Shown here: positions 22,256-31,424 of the stretch, in pieces
Numbering within the stretch: the stretch's first letter is position 1
Layout of the letters: each line of letters begins with the position of its first letter
DNA from: Novosphingobium sp. KCTC 2891
GTDB taxonomy: Bacteria; Pseudomonadota; Alphaproteobacteria; Sphingomonadales; Sphingomonadaceae
Direction: 5' to 3'
Length of the DNA stretch: 64,000 nucleotides
Assembly (NCBI RefSeq): GCF_025938155.1
Contig: NZ_JAPCZG010000008.1
Span: 120,706-184,705 of the forward strand
The notes under the pieces: model-generated
Database searches by the model: none
Told to the model about the DNA's origin: nothing
Seen by the model: only the letters and a program-made list of their open reading frames with translations
Program-made: the position numbers and the translations under genes

Positions 22256-23311
22256 ATGAACGACATGACCCCCATCGCGAAGTTCCAGACCACCATGAAG
22301 GACTGGGAAACCGACCAGGAAGTGCGTTGGTGCCCGGGTTGCGGCGACTACGCGATCCTGAAGGCGGTGCAGCGCACGCTGCCTGAAATCGGTGCCGATC
22401 CGTCGAAGACCGTGTTCGTTTCGGGCATCGGCTGCTCAAGCCGTTTCCCGTATTATGTGGAAAGCTATGGCTTCCACACGATCCACGGCCGCGCGCCGGC
22501 GTTCGCCACGGGCATCAAGCTGGCCAACCCCGAACTCGACGTGTGGCTCGTCACCGGTGACGGCGACGGCATGTCGATCGGCGGCAACCACACGATGCAC
22601 ATCCTGCGCCGCAACGTGAACACGCAGATCCTGTTGTTCAACAACGAGATCTACGGCCTCACCAAGGGCCAGTATTCGCCCACGAGCCGGCTTGGCACCA
22701 ACTCGCCGACCTCGCCGCTCGGCTCGGTCGACCGGCCGGCGCTGCCTTGCGCTTTCGCGCTGGGTGCGGGCGGGCGGTTCATCGCGCGCGCCTATGACGT
22801 GTCGAAGGATCTTGGCTCGGTGCTGAAGGCCGCCCATGCCCACCAGGGCGCGGCGTTCGTGGAAATCTTCCAGAACTGCATCGTCTATAACAAGGACCGG
22901 TTCGACGATTTCACCGCCAAGGGCGTGGCCGACCAGAACCAGCTCTGGGTGAAGGACGGCGAGCCGATGCTGTTCGGCAGCGTCAAGTCCGGCGGCGTGA
23001 AGGGCATCGCGCTCGACATCGAGACGCTTAGCCTCAAGGTCGTCGACGTGGTCGATGGCGATTGGCAGGCGGCGGGCGTGATCGTCCACAACGTCAAGAA
23101 CCGCGCGATCGCGCATATGCTGGTGGAAATGCCGTTCGGTCCGTTCCCGATGGCGCTGGGCGTGATCTACGATGATCCGCGTCCCACGTACGAGCAGACC
23201 ACGCTGGAGCAGGACGCCAAGGCCCGCGCCGGCAAGGAAGCGAACCTCGCCAAGCTGCTCGGCAAGGGCCAGACCTGGACCGTTTCGGGCACCGCCGCCG
23301 ATCCGATCTGA
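22256..23311 (+). CDS. korB: 2-oxoglutarate:ferredoxin oxidoreductase, beta subunit
   Basis: 351 residues. An N-terminal WCPGCGDY motif supplies cysteines for a [4Fe-4S] cluster, with further Cys in GIGCSSRF and NCIVYN. The thiamine diphosphate-binding motif GDGDGMSIGGNH is at about residues 100-111, and NNEIYGLTKGQYSPTS is characteristic of KorB. It starts 11 bases after korA with AAGGGGA upstream, so the two subunits are co-expressed. Confidence 0.92.
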   Translation: MNDMTPIAKFQTTMKDWETDQEVRWCPGCGDYAILKAVQRTLPEIGADPSKTVFVSGIGCSSRFPYYVESYGFHTIHGRAPAFATGIKLANPELDVWLVTGDGDGMSIGGNHTMHILRRNVNTQILLFNNEIYGLTKGQYSPTSRLGTNSPTSPLGSVDRPALPCAFALGAGGRFIARAYDVSKDLGSVLKAAHAHQGAAFVEIFQNCIVYNKDRFDDFTAKGVADQNQLWVKDGEPMLFGSVKSGGVKGIALDIETLSLKVVDVVDGDWQAAGVIVHNVKNRAIAHMLVEMPFGPFPMALGVIYDDPRPTYEQTTLEQDAKARAGKEANLAKLLGKGQTWTVSGTAADPI

Positions 23312-23333
23312 TCCGGCGACAATCGCAGTGTAA

Positions 23334-24125
23334 TCAGGAGGCCTCGCCGGGATCGGCGGGGCCTTTCTGCTGGACATCGCCGGGCGTCATCCCTTCCAGC
23401 GCAGCATCTGCCTGTTCAGCCACCGCCTTTGCTGGCCGGTGCAGCAGCGCCGAGGCGAGGAATGCCCAGCCAGCACCGCCAAGCCATCCGGCCACGACAT
23501 CGCTGGGAAAGTGGACGCCCAGCCATACCCTGCTGAACGCGATCATCAGCGTCAGCAGCAGCGCGCTGGCTACGAGCGTCCAACGCACGCTGCGACGGGG
23601 GCTCATGGCGGCAAAGGCCAGCGCCATCGCTATATAGACCACGGCCGCGTTGAAGCTGTGCCCGCTGGGGAAGCTTTGCCCGCCGGCCTCGGTAAGGTGC
23701 GGCACGATCATCGGGCGCGGGCGGCCGACGGTCAGCTTCACCAGCGAATTGACGATCCACCCGCCGCCGATGGTCGCGGCGAGCAACACTGCTTCGCGGC
23801 GCAGGCGCAGGAACAGCAGCGCGACGATCGCACCCATCGCGAACAGGTTGCGCAGCAGCACGCCGCCCAGCGCGGTCATGTCGCGCACGCCTTCGAGCAC
23901 CCACGGGGGACCGGCCGGAGTGAGTTCCGCCCCCCGGCGCCAGAGCAGCAGTCCTGCGCTGTCGACAGCCGCGGTGCGCCCCGCCTCGACCGCCCAGACG
24001 ATCACGCCGAAGCCCGCCCAGCACAGCGCTGCGGCGACGAGTGCGTGTGTGGGCGAAATGCGCCACCCGTGGGTGGGCAAGGGCACCCTTACGGACAGGT
24101 GGCGATCATGGTCTGGTTCGGTCAT
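23334..24125 (-). CDS. PAP2 family phosphatase (membrane)
   Basis: 263 residues, about six membrane helices. The three phosphatase motifs are present in order: KLTVGRPRP (K-x6-RP), SFPSGHSFNA (PSGH) and SRVWLGVHFPSDVVAG (SRxxxxxHxxxD). Such enzymes dephosphorylate undecaprenyl pyrophosphate or phosphatidic acid on the periplasmic face. The ATG at 24125 starts a short charged cytoplasmic tail before the first helix. It is convergent with korB and its last codons overlap the korB terminator; it is divergent from the photolyase gene. Confidence 0.88.
   Translation of the reverse strand: MTEPDHDRHLSVRVPLPTHGWRISPTHALVAAALCWAGFGVIVWAVEAGRTAAVDSAGLLLWRRGAELTPAGPPWVLEGVRDMTALGGVLLRNLFAMGAIVALLFLRLRREAVLLAATIGGGWIVNSLVKLTVGRPRPMIVPHLTEAGGQSFPSGHSFNAAVVYIAMALAFAAMSPRRSVRWTLVASALLLTLMIAFSRVWLGVHFPSDVVAGWLGGAGWAFLASALLHRPAKAVAEQADAALEGMTPGDVQQKGPADPGEAS
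23340..23367 (+). terminator. Terminator hairpin after korB
   Basis: Stem GGCCTCGCC (23340-23348) pairs with GGCGGGGCC (23355-23363), one G-U pair, loop of six, followed by TTTC. It lies 28 bases after the korB stop, inside the 3' end of the convergent PAP2 gene. The stem is almost identical to that of the terminator at 60776. Confidence 0.55.
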
Positions 24126-24200
24126 TGCAGCGGGAAACCCTCGCGGGGCGCACGGTGTTCCCGAAAAGAATGGGCCGCGCGGCAAGGAAAGGATGGCATC

Positions 24201-25580
24201 GTGACAGCTTCGCCGGCGGCATCGCCCTGCATCGTCTGGCTGCGCCGCGACCTGCGTCTGGCCGATCAGCCCGCCTTCGCGGCTGCAGCGGCCTCGGGCG
24301 CGCCGGTGATACCGGTCTATGTGCTGGATGACGATACGCCGAAGCATCGCCGCATGGGCGCCGCCTCGCGCTGGTGGCTGCACCACAGCCTCGCCAGCCT
24401 CGATGCGGACTTGCGCCGGATTGGCTCGCGGCTGATCCTGCGGCGCGGCAAATGCCACGAGGAACTGGCCGCAGTCCGCCGGCAGACCGGGGCGCGCATC
24501 GTCCACGCGCTGCGGCATTACGAACCCTGGTGGCGCAATGCCGAAAAGGCGGTCGGCAAGGCCTTCACGCTGTATTGCCACGACGGCAACTATCTCGCAC
24601 CGCCGGGGTCGGTGACGACGGGTGCGGGGCAACCCTACAAGATCTATACGCCATTCTGGCGCGCCCTGTCCGAGCGAATGCCTCCGGCGCCGCCGCTGCC
24701 CGCGCCGGAGCATCTGGCAGCGCCGGCGATCTGGCCCCAATCCGACGATCTTGCCGACTGGAACCTGCTGCCCAGCAAGCCCGACTGGGCGGGCGGGATG
24801 CGCGAGGAATGGACCCCGGGCGAGGCCGGCGCGCGCGAACGCCTTGCCGACTTTGCCCCCATCGCCGCGCGCTACGAGGAGCAGCGCAATCTGCCGTCGG
24901 TCGAGGGGACCTCGCGCCTGTCGCCGCATCTTCATTTCGGCGAGATTTCGCCGGCGCAGGCGTGGCACGCCGCAGCGGCGAAGGGCGGATCGGTCGGCAC
25001 CTTCCTGGGCGAGCTGGGCTGGCGCGACTATGCGCAGAACGTGATCCTGCAATATCCCGACTATGCGACCCGCAACGCGCGCGAGGCGTTCGACCGGATC
25101 GCATGGCGCGATGCGCCCGCCGATCTGGCCGCATGGCAGCAGGGGCGCACCGGCTATCCCATTGTCGATGCCGGGATGCGCGAGCTGTGGCATACCGGAT
25201 GGATGCACAACCGCGTGCGGATGATCGCGGCGAGCTTTCTGGTGAAGCACCTGCTGATCGACTGGCGCGAAGGCGAGCGCTGGTTCTGGGACACGCTGGT
25301 TGATGCGGACTATGGCTCGAACGCGGTGAACTGGCAGTGGACAGCCGGAACAGGCGTCGATTCCAACATGTTCGTGCGGATCATGGCGCCGTTGACCCAG
25401 TCTCCCAAGTTCGAGGCGGCGGACTATATCCGGCGCTGGGTTCCGGAACTCGCGCAACTGGCGGACAGGGACATCCACGATCCCGTGCGCCCGCCCAAGG
25501 GATATCCGGCGAAGATCGTCGGCCATGCGGAGGGGCGCGCCCGCGCGCTGGCGGCCCACGGCCTGATGAAGGAAAGTTGA
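24201..25580 (+). CDS. phrB: Deoxyribodipyrimidine photolyase
   Basis: 459 residues. The antenna-cofactor domain starts IVWLRRDLRLADQPAF. The C-terminal FAD domain carries the conserved GYPIVDAGMRELWHTGW, MHNRVRMIAASFLVKH and VNWQWTAGTGVDSN blocks. It repairs UV-induced cyclobutane dimers using light, class I by these motifs; a cryptochrome function is less likely. The GTG at 24201, with GGAAAGGAT upstream, is chosen as start; the nearest in-frame ATG (24108) would overlap the divergent PAP2 gene and add a sequence unlike the family. Confidence 0.92.
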   Translation: MTASPAASPCIVWLRRDLRLADQPAFAAAAASGAPVIPVYVLDDDTPKHRRMGAASRWWLHHSLASLDADLRRIGSRLILRRGKCHEELAAVRRQTGARIVHALRHYEPWWRNAEKAVGKAFTLYCHDGNYLAPPGSVTTGAGQPYKIYTPFWRALSERMPPAPPLPAPEHLAAPAIWPQSDDLADWNLLPSKPDWAGGMREEWTPGEAGARERLADFAPIAARYEEQRNLPSVEGTSRLSPHLHFGEISPAQAWHAAAAKGGSVGTFLGELGWRDYAQNVILQYPDYATRNAREAFDRIAWRDAPADLAAWQQGRTGYPIVDAGMRELWHTGWMHNRVRMIAASFLVKHLLIDWREGERWFWDTLVDADYGSNAVNWQWTAGTGVDSNMFVRIMAPLTQSPKFEAADYIRRWVPELAQLADRDIHDPVRPPKGYPAKIVGHAEGRARALAAHGLMKES

Positions 25581-25584
25581 GAGC

Positions 25585-25612
25585 GGCTGCCGCTTCGTTC
25601 AGCGGAGCCTTT
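25585..25612. terminator. Possible hairpin terminator between phrB and the PilZ gene
   Basis: GGCT-G-CCGCT (25585-25594, one bulged G) pairs with AGCGGAGCC (25601-25609), loop of six, followed by TTTC. It lies in the 31-base gap between two convergent genes. Confidence 0.42.
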
Positions 25613-25980
25613 CAGCGAGCGTGGCGGTAGACCCCGTCGCCGCGATAGCGCGCCAGAAGATTGTCATGCACGATCGGGCTGAGCAGGTTGGCGAAGGCGC
25701 AGCCCACCACGCCGTTGTGCCACCACGCCACTTCGGCTTGAAGCGATTCAAGGCCCGGCAGGGTCAGCCAGCAGATCGTGCCCACGTGCATCCGGTTGAG
25801 TGCGGTTCCCGAGAATCCGCCCAGCGAAAGATCCTGCACGATGGTGTGGAAGCCCTTGGCCGCAGAGGGGCGCAAGGTGGCCGGAATGGACACCCTGGAC
25901 CGCGGCGCGCAGCGATCTTCCTGCGCTGAGTGTTCATAGCTGCCCGGTCCGAACCGGGAATCCCGCCAAGTCGTGCTCAT
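25612..25980 (-). CDS. Single-domain PilZ protein (putative c-di-GMP receptor)
   Basis: 122 residues, essentially one PilZ domain. The c-di-GMP contact motifs are an Arg-rich patch (RCAPRSRVS, R-x3-R) at about residues 23-31 and DLSLGGFSG (D-x-S-x-x-G). Such proteins bind cyclic di-GMP and act through a partner. The ATG at 25980 is used; the preceding TTG at 25995 is possible. A GGDEF gene lies 2.7 kb away. It is 98 bases downstream of an SDR gene on the same strand. Confidence 0.82.
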   Translation of the reverse strand: MSTTWRDSRFGPGSYEHSAQEDRCAPRSRVSIPATLRPSAAKGFHTIVQDLSLGGFSGTALNRMHVGTICWLTLPGLESLQAEVAWWHNGVVGCAFANLLSPIVHDNLLARYRGDGVYRHAR

Positions 25981-26078
25981 CGACCAATCTCGCAAAGTCG
26001 CGCCATCGGGGCGCGATTCCTTCCGGAATTACCGGCAGGATTGGAGAAGGATGACGGTTCGACCTTACCGCTGCGTTA

Positions 26079-26801
26079 TCAGGATTGGTTAACGCGCTCG
26101 CGGTGGGGGCTGGCGAAGCTTTCGCCGACCAGTGTGGCAATCCGGTTGGCCACCACTTCCGGTGCCTTGACGCTCTGCGGGTCTTCGCCCGGATAGGCCT
26201 TGGCGCGCATCGCGGTGCGCGTGGCACCCGGATCGACGATGGCGACGCGCACGTTCGATATCGAGCGCACTTCCTGCGCGTAGCAGTCCAGCAGGTTGTC
26301 GAACGCGGCCTTCGACGAACCGTAAGCACCCCAATAGGGGCGCGCGGTGGCGCCGACGCTGCTCGTCACGCCGATCACGCGGGCGTTCTTGCTCTTCTTG
26401 AGCATCTTGTCGAAGCCCATGATCAGCGCCTGCGTCGCCAGCACATTGAGCGTCAACCCGCGCATGAAATCGCGCTGGTCGATCTGCCACACCGGGGTCA
26501 GCACCGGGAGGACGGCCGCGTTGATGACCAGGATGTCCAGAGCATCCCACCGGCCGGAGATCGCAGTGGCCAGCCGGGCAATGCCTTCGGGCTCTGCAAG
26601 GTCGACCGGCGCGATCGTCGCGTGGCCACCGGCTGCGAAAATTGCTTCCTCGACCGCTTCCAGATCCTTCGCGGTGCGGGCGACGAGGACCACGTGCGCG
26701 CCGGCGGCGGCAAGAGCCTTCGCCGTTGCCGCGCCGATGCCACGGCTGGCGCCGGTAACAAGTGCGAGCTGGCCTTCGAGCGGCCGCGAGCCGTCCGTCA
26801 T
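26079..26801 (-). CDS. SDR family NAD(P)-dependent oxidoreductase
   Basis: 240 residues. TGASRGIG is the cofactor motif, NAAVL is the NNAG-equivalent, and SVGATARPYWGAYGSSKAAF contains the catalytic Tyr and Lys (YxxxK). The C terminus holds VDPGATRTAMRAKAYPGED. This subgroup resembles YciK-type SDRs. The ATG overlaps the purF stop by one base (TGATG), so it is translated together with purF; why an SDR is tied to purine synthesis is unknown. Confidence 0.87.
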   Translation of the reverse strand: MTDGSRPLEGQLALVTGASRGIGAATAKALAAAGAHVVLVARTAKDLEAVEEAIFAAGGHATIAPVDLAEPEGIARLATAISGRWDALDILVINAAVLPVLTPVWQIDQRDFMRGLTLNVLATQALIMGFDKMLKKSKNARVIGVTSSVGATARPYWGAYGSSKAAFDNLLDCYAQEVRSISNVRVAIVDPGATRTAMRAKAYPGEDPQSVKAPEVVANRIATLVGESFASPHRERVNQS

Positions 26802-28270
26802 CAGGCCACCTTGCCGACAGGCAGCGAAAGCTGCGCGGGATCGTCCCGCTCGGCCAGGTCGGTCAGCCGGGTGGGATATTCGCCCGAGAAGCAGGCGTCG
26901 CAATATTGCGGGCAGGCGCTGTCGCGCTGCTTTTCGCCCACCGCGCGGTAGAGTCCGTCGATCGAGACGAACGCGAGGCTGTCGGCATGGATGAACTTGG
27001 CCATCGCCTGAATGTCCATGCGCGCGGCAAGCAGCTTCGAGCGTTCGGGCGTATCGACGCCGTAGAAGCAGGAATGCTCGGTCGGCGGGCTGGCGATGCG
27101 CATGTGCACTTCGGCGGCGCCGGCATCGCGCATCATCTGCACGATCTTGAGGCTGGTGGTGCCGCGCACGATCGAATCGTCGATCAGCACGATGCGCTTG
27201 CCTTCGACGAGCGCGCGGTTGGCGTTGTGCTTGCGCTTCACGTCAAGATTGCGCGCGCCGTCCGAAGGCTGGATGAACGTGCGGCCGACATAGTGCGAGC
27301 GGATGATGCCCAGCTCGAACGGGATGCCCGACTGCTGTGCATAGCCGAGCGCGGCGGGAACGCCGCTGTCCGGCACCGGAATGACGAGGTCGGCATCGGC
27401 CGGGCTTTCGATCGCCAGCTGGCTGCCGATGGCCTTGCGCACCTGGTAGACCGAGTGCCCGCCCATGACCGAGTCCGGGCGGCTGAAGTAGACGTGCTCG
27501 AAAATGCACGGACGGCCCGGCGTGTCGCCGAACGGGCGGTGGCTGCGGATCTCGCCGTCGAGATCGACCTGGATCAGTTCGCCCGGCTCGACTTCGCGCA
27601 CGAAGTCCGCGCCGACCACGTCGAGCGCGACCGTTTCGCTGGCGAAGACCATCGCGTCGCCCAGCTTGCCCATCACCAGCGGGCGGATGCCCAGCGGATC
27701 GCGGCAGGCGATCATGCCCTCAGGGGTCATGCAGATCAGCGAATAGGCGCCTTCGACCAGCCGCAGCGCATCGACGAAGCGGTCGAGCAGGGTGGGGTAG
27801 CGGCTCGTCGCGACGAGGTGGATGATGACCTCGGTGTCGGACGTCGACTGGAAGATCGCGCCCTTCTGCACAAGGTCACGCTTCAGGAACATCGCGTTCG
27901 AGATGTTGCCGTTGTGCGCGATGGCGAACCCGCCGGAGGCAAGGTCGGCAAAGAGCGGCTGCACGTTGCGCAGGCCCGATCCGCCGGTGGTGGAATAGCG
28001 CACGTGGCCGGCAGCCATCATCCCCGGCAGTTCGGCGATAGCCTGCCCCGACGAGAAGTTGGCGGCAACGTGGCCGATGCCGCGGCGGGAGTAGAACTCC
28101 TGTCCGTCGAAGCTGGTGATGCCCACGGCTTCCTGCCCGCGGTGCTGCAACGCGTGCAGCCCGAGTGCAACCATGGCCGCGGCATCGCGCGCGCCGAGCG
28201 CGCCGAAAATGCCACATTCTTCGCGCAGCTTGTCGCCGTCGCGGCTGAGAAAGGGATCGGTGATGTTCAT
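26801..28270 (-). CDS. purF: Amidophosphoribosyltransferase
   Basis: 489 residues. The N-terminal glutaminase domain has its catalytic Cys at position 19 (REECGIFGALG), implying removal of an 18-residue propeptide as in Bacillus-type PurF. The PRPP-binding motif VLIDDSIVRGTTS is in the second half, and cysteines near the C terminus (CPQYCDACFSG) with others are consistent with the [4Fe-4S] type. It makes phosphoribosylamine, the first step of de novo purine synthesis. The ATG at 28270 starts MNITDPFLSRDGDKL; the open frame to 28426 has no family match. Confidence 0.95.
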   Translation of the reverse strand: MNITDPFLSRDGDKLREECGIFGALGARDAAAMVALGLHALQHRGQEAVGITSFDGQEFYSRRGIGHVAANFSSGQAIAELPGMMAAGHVRYSTTGGSGLRNVQPLFADLASGGFAIAHNGNISNAMFLKRDLVQKGAIFQSTSDTEVIIHLVATSRYPTLLDRFVDALRLVEGAYSLICMTPEGMIACRDPLGIRPLVMGKLGDAMVFASETVALDVVGADFVREVEPGELIQVDLDGEIRSHRPFGDTPGRPCIFEHVYFSRPDSVMGGHSVYQVRKAIGSQLAIESPADADLVIPVPDSGVPAALGYAQQSGIPFELGIIRSHYVGRTFIQPSDGARNLDVKRKHNANRALVEGKRIVLIDDSIVRGTTSLKIVQMMRDAGAAEVHMRIASPPTEHSCFYGVDTPERSKLLAARMDIQAMAKFIHADSLAFVSIDGLYRAVGEKQRDSACPQYCDACFSGEYPTRLTDLAERDDPAQLSLPVGKVA

Positions 28271-28398
28271 GTGTCTTGGTGGACTCGCAAGGGCGCAAAG
28301 GGCACCGGCCAGGGTCGGCGCCCATGTGGCGACCTTTGTCACGGAACGCAAGCGCCGAGTATGCGCGATTGCAGCAGGTGCATGTGCCAAGGGTGGTT

Positions 28399-28416
28399 CG
28401 GTTCCCGCAGGAACCG
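28399..28416. promoter_or_regulatory. Inverted repeat in the purF divergent gap
   Basis: A perfect 7-bp dyad, CGGTTCC-CGCA-GGAACCG, sits between purF and the rightward small membrane ORF, about 130 bases upstream of purF. It could be an operator or a transcript hairpin; no regulator can be named. Confidence 0.3.
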
Positions 28417-28483
28417 TCCGCGTCACCCGGCCTTACCGATAGTGACACGCGCAAAGCCATGTACGGCTGCAAGGAGAACCATC

Positions 28484-28582
28484 GTGACGGGCAACATCAT
28501 CCGAGCCGCCCTGCTGGTGCTGGCGACGCTTTTCGCCGGACTGCTGGCTGCGCTCTATGCTTCAGGGGTGGTTTTTGGATAA
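28484..28582 (+). CDS. Small single-helix membrane protein (32 aa)
   Basis: A 32-codon frame beginning with GTG, with AAGGAG eight bases upstream, the best ribosome-binding site in the neighbourhood. The product is a charged tip (TGNIIR) followed by an uninterrupted hydrophobic helix (AALLVLATLFAGLLAALYAS) and a short tail. It is a candidate small membrane protein. It is divergent from purF and 58 bases ahead of the GGDEF gene. No homologue is recognised; conservation would have to confirm it. Confidence 0.5.
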   Translation: MTGNIIRAALLVLATLFAGLLAALYASGVVFG

Positions 28583-28640
28583 TCGGCACAATTTCCGGAA
28601 GTTAGATTGGAATTAACCGTTTCGGTCCCATTCCGGCGGC

Positions 28641-30050
28641 ATGGATTTCGTCAGAAGCTACCGTCCCGCCATCGTCACCGCGCTGCTCTATTTCGCCGGA
28701 GTCGTCTATTCGGTCCACTACAGCCGCTTCGAGGGCGGCGTGGCCATGATCTGGATTTCCGGTGCCGTGCTGGCCGCGAGCCTGGTGGTGATGGCGCGCC
28801 CGCAGCGTTGCGCCACGATCCTTGCCTGCGTTGCCGCCAATACAGTGGGAACCGGCCTGTTCGGACTCGGCTGGGCACCTGCCTTCCCGCTGGCTCTGGT
28901 CAACGTGGGCGAAGCCGCGGCGGCGGCGATGGTGCTGCGCCGGCTGATCGAGGCGCACTGGCCGCGCGAGACGCTGGAACTGGTCGCGGGATACTATCTC
29001 GGCCTTGGCGTGATCGTCCCGCTGGCCGGCGCGACGGCGGGCTCGGCCATCGCTTCGTTGATCGCCGGCATCGATTTCGAACGGAACTTCTATCATTGGC
29101 TCATCGGCCATGCCGTTGGCCTGCTCACGGTCGCGCCGTTCAGCCTTGTCGCGGCGCGCAGCTTCGCCTCGCGGCGACCGATGATCTCGCGCGAAACTGC
29201 GACGACCCGTTTGCTGCTGGTTGCCACCATGGCCTTGTTGACGTTCGGCGTGTTTACCCAGCCGATCCGCCCGCTGATGCTGCTGCCGCTGGTCTTCGCG
29301 ATGTTCGCAGCCGTCTGGTCTAGCGCGGCGGTGGCGATGGCGCTCCCGGTCGTGCTGGCGACGGTGGGCGGCACGCTCACGTTGCGCGGCCTTGGTCCGT
29401 TGGCCGGGATGAACCTGAGCCCCGGCGACCGGGTGCAGGTCTTTGAACTCTACGCAGCGTTCACCACGCTGTGCGCGCTGCCGATCATCTGCGAGCAGGA
29501 GCGCCGCCGCCGGCAGGTGAGCGATCTGGCGCGCAGCGAGGCCCGCTATCGCCTGCTGTCGGACGACCTTTCGCGCGCCGCGTTGACCGATCCGTTGACG
29601 GGTCTGCCCAACCGGCGCGCGTTTTCCGCAGCGCTCGATCAACTGGCGGGCCAGGCCGACCGAGCGTGTGTCGCGCTGGTCGATATCGACCGGTTCAAAA
29701 GCGTCAACGATCGCTATGGGCACCTCGTCGGTGACGAAGTGCTGGCCGCCTTCGCCGCCATCGCCGAATCCGCGCTGGGCGGGGAAGGGACTCTGGCGCG
29801 CATCGGCGGGGAGGAATTCGCGATCCTGCTGCCCGACTGCACCACGCGTGAGGCAGAGGCCGTGTGCGGCACGCTCAGCCGCTGCATTGCGGGTACGCCC
29901 ATCGCCTCGCGCGCGGGGCCGGTCTCGATCACCGTCAGCGCGGGGATCGCGCCGCTGGATGGCGACATCGACGACGCGCTCGCCGCAGCCGACGCCGCGC
30001 TCTACCGGGCCAAGGCGCAAGGGCGCGCACGCTACGCGGTCGCCGCCTGA
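28641..30050 (+). CDS. MASE1-like membrane diguanylate cyclase (GGDEF)
   Basis: 469 residues. The first about 285 hold eight or so membrane helices resembling the MASE1 sensor region. A short linker follows, then a GGDEF domain from LTDPLTGLPNRRAF (about 315) with the active motif GGEEF at 389-393 and metal-binding VDIDRFKSVND. The residues where the inhibitory I-site (RxxD) would stand read GGEG, so product inhibition at that site is probably absent. It should make cyclic di-GMP from GTP in response to an unknown signal. Confidence 0.88.
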   Translation: MDFVRSYRPAIVTALLYFAGVVYSVHYSRFEGGVAMIWISGAVLAASLVVMARPQRCATILACVAANTVGTGLFGLGWAPAFPLALVNVGEAAAAAMVLRRLIEAHWPRETLELVAGYYLGLGVIVPLAGATAGSAIASLIAGIDFERNFYHWLIGHAVGLLTVAPFSLVAARSFASRRPMISRETATTRLLLVATMALLTFGVFTQPIRPLMLLPLVFAMFAAVWSSAAVAMALPVVLATVGGTLTLRGLGPLAGMNLSPGDRVQVFELYAAFTTLCALPIICEQERRRRQVSDLARSEARYRLLSDDLSRAALTDPLTGLPNRRAFSAALDQLAGQADRACVALVDIDRFKSVNDRYGHLVGDEVLAAFAAIAESALGGEGTLARIGGEEFAILLPDCTTREAEAVCGTLSRCIAGTPIASRAGPVSITVSAGIAPLDGDIDDALAAADAALYRAKAQGRARYAVAA

Positions 30051-30182
30051 CGGGCAGGCGGGCGGCGGGAACCGTTCTTCGCCGCAGGGGTTATCCGCGC
30101 CGATGCCCGCGGGCCATTGCCACCCCCGGCAAGTGGCCCTAAATCCCGCGCGTCCCGTTGCCCCGAGCGAAAGACCACCGGT

Positions 30183-31424
30183 TTGATCCTCTCGCCTTTT
30201 GAATGGACCATCGCCAAGCGCTATATGCTGCCGGGGCGAGGGGAGGCGTTCATCGCCCTGGTCGCCGGGATCAGCTTCGTCGCGGTAACGCTCGGCGTCG
30301 CCGCGCTGGTCATCGTGATGAGCGTGATGAATGGCTTTCGCGCCGAACTGCTCGACAAGATCGTCGGGCTGAACGGCCATGCCATCATCCAGGCCTACGG
30401 TGGCCGGCTCGATGACTGGCAGCAGATCCTGAAGCGGGTCGAAGCCACGCCCGGCGTTACCCATGCTTCGCCGCTGATCGAGCAGCCGCTGCTGGCCAGC
30501 TTCAACGGCCGGGTCGAGGCCATCCTCGTGCGCGGCAATACGAAGCCCGATCTCCAGCGGCTCGAGCAGAAGCGCCTCGCTGGCTCGTTCGCCGACCTTC
30601 AGCCGGAATCGGGCAGCGTCGCCATTGGTTCGCGCCTTGCCGAAAATCTTGGGGCGCGGGTGGGCGACACGATCACGATCATCAATCCGCAGGGGCGTTC
30701 CACGCCGTTCGGCACCGTCCCGCGTGAGATCGGCTACAAGGTGGCCGCGATCTTCGAGATCGGCGTCTACGACTACGACAACGCCTATGTCGTCATGCCC
30801 ATCGCGGATGCACAGACCCTGCTGTTGACCGGTGACAGCATCGGCATGATCGAGGTCACCACCGTCGATCCCGATACCGTGATGGAGACGCTTGGCCCGC
30901 TCAAGCAGCAGCTTGCCGGCCGCGCCGTCCTCACTGACTGGAAGACGATCAACGCCAGCCTGTTCGAGGCGCTGGCGGTGGAGCGCGTGGCCATGTTCGT
31001 GGTGCTGTCGATCATCGTGCTGGTCGCGGTGTTCAACATCCTTTCGTCGCTGATCATGCTGGTGCGCGCCAAGATGCGCGATATCGCGATCCTGCGCACG
31101 ATGGGCGCGACACGCAAAAGCCTGCTCAAGATCTTCGTCACCATCGGCTTCGTTATCGGCGCGCTGGGCACGCTGGGCGGATTGCTGCTGGGCTTCGTGT
31201 TCCTCTATTTCCGCCAGCCGATTGTCCACGCGGTCGAATATCTCACCGGGCAGAACCTGTGGGACCCGTCGATCCGTTTCCTCACTGACCTGCCCAGCCG
31301 CAGCGATCCGGTGGAGATCGTGACGATCAGCATCATGGCCCTTGTGCTCAGTTTCCTGGCGACGCTTTATCCGGCGCTGAAGGCGGCCAGCACCGACCCC
31401 GTGCAGGTGCTTCGCTATGAATGA
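30183..31424 (+). CDS. lolC: Lipoprotein-releasing ABC transporter permease (LolC/E type)
   Basis: 413 residues. One N-terminal helix ([20 protein letters not shown]), a large periplasmic MacB-like domain (about 50-270) and three C-terminal helices form the FtsX/LolE topology. With LolD it extracts lipoproteins from the inner membrane for transfer to LolA. In alphaproteobacteria a single permease commonly serves both LolC and LolE roles, and only one is seen here. The TTG at 30183 gives the family start [15 protein letters not shown]; an ATG at 30117 adds 22 unmatched residues. Confidence 0.88.
   Translation: MILSPFEWTIAKRYMLPGRGEAFIALVAGISFVAVTLGVAALVIVMSVMNGFRAELLDKIVGLNGHAIIQAYGGRLDDWQQILKRVEATPGVTHASPLIEQPLLASFNGRVEAILVRGNTKPDLQRLEQKRLAGSFADLQPESGSVAIGSRLAENLGARVGDTITIINPQGRSTPFGTVPREIGYKVAAIFEIGVYDYDNAYVVMPIADAQTLLLTGDSIGMIEVTTVDPDTVMETLGPLKQQLAGRAVLTDWKTINASLFEALAVERVAMFVVLSIIVLVAVFNILSSLIMLVRAKMRDIAILRTMGATRKSLLKIFVTIGFVIGALGTLGGLLLGFVFLYFRQPIVHAVEYLTGQNLWDPSIRFLTDLPSRSDPVEIVTISIMALVLSFLATLYPALKAASTDPVQVLRYE

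Noticed and set aside
23439..24200. Long upstream extension of the photolyase frame
   Set aside because: It covers the PAP2 gene on the other strand and has no match to photolyases; a GTG with a ribosome-binding site at 24201 fits better.
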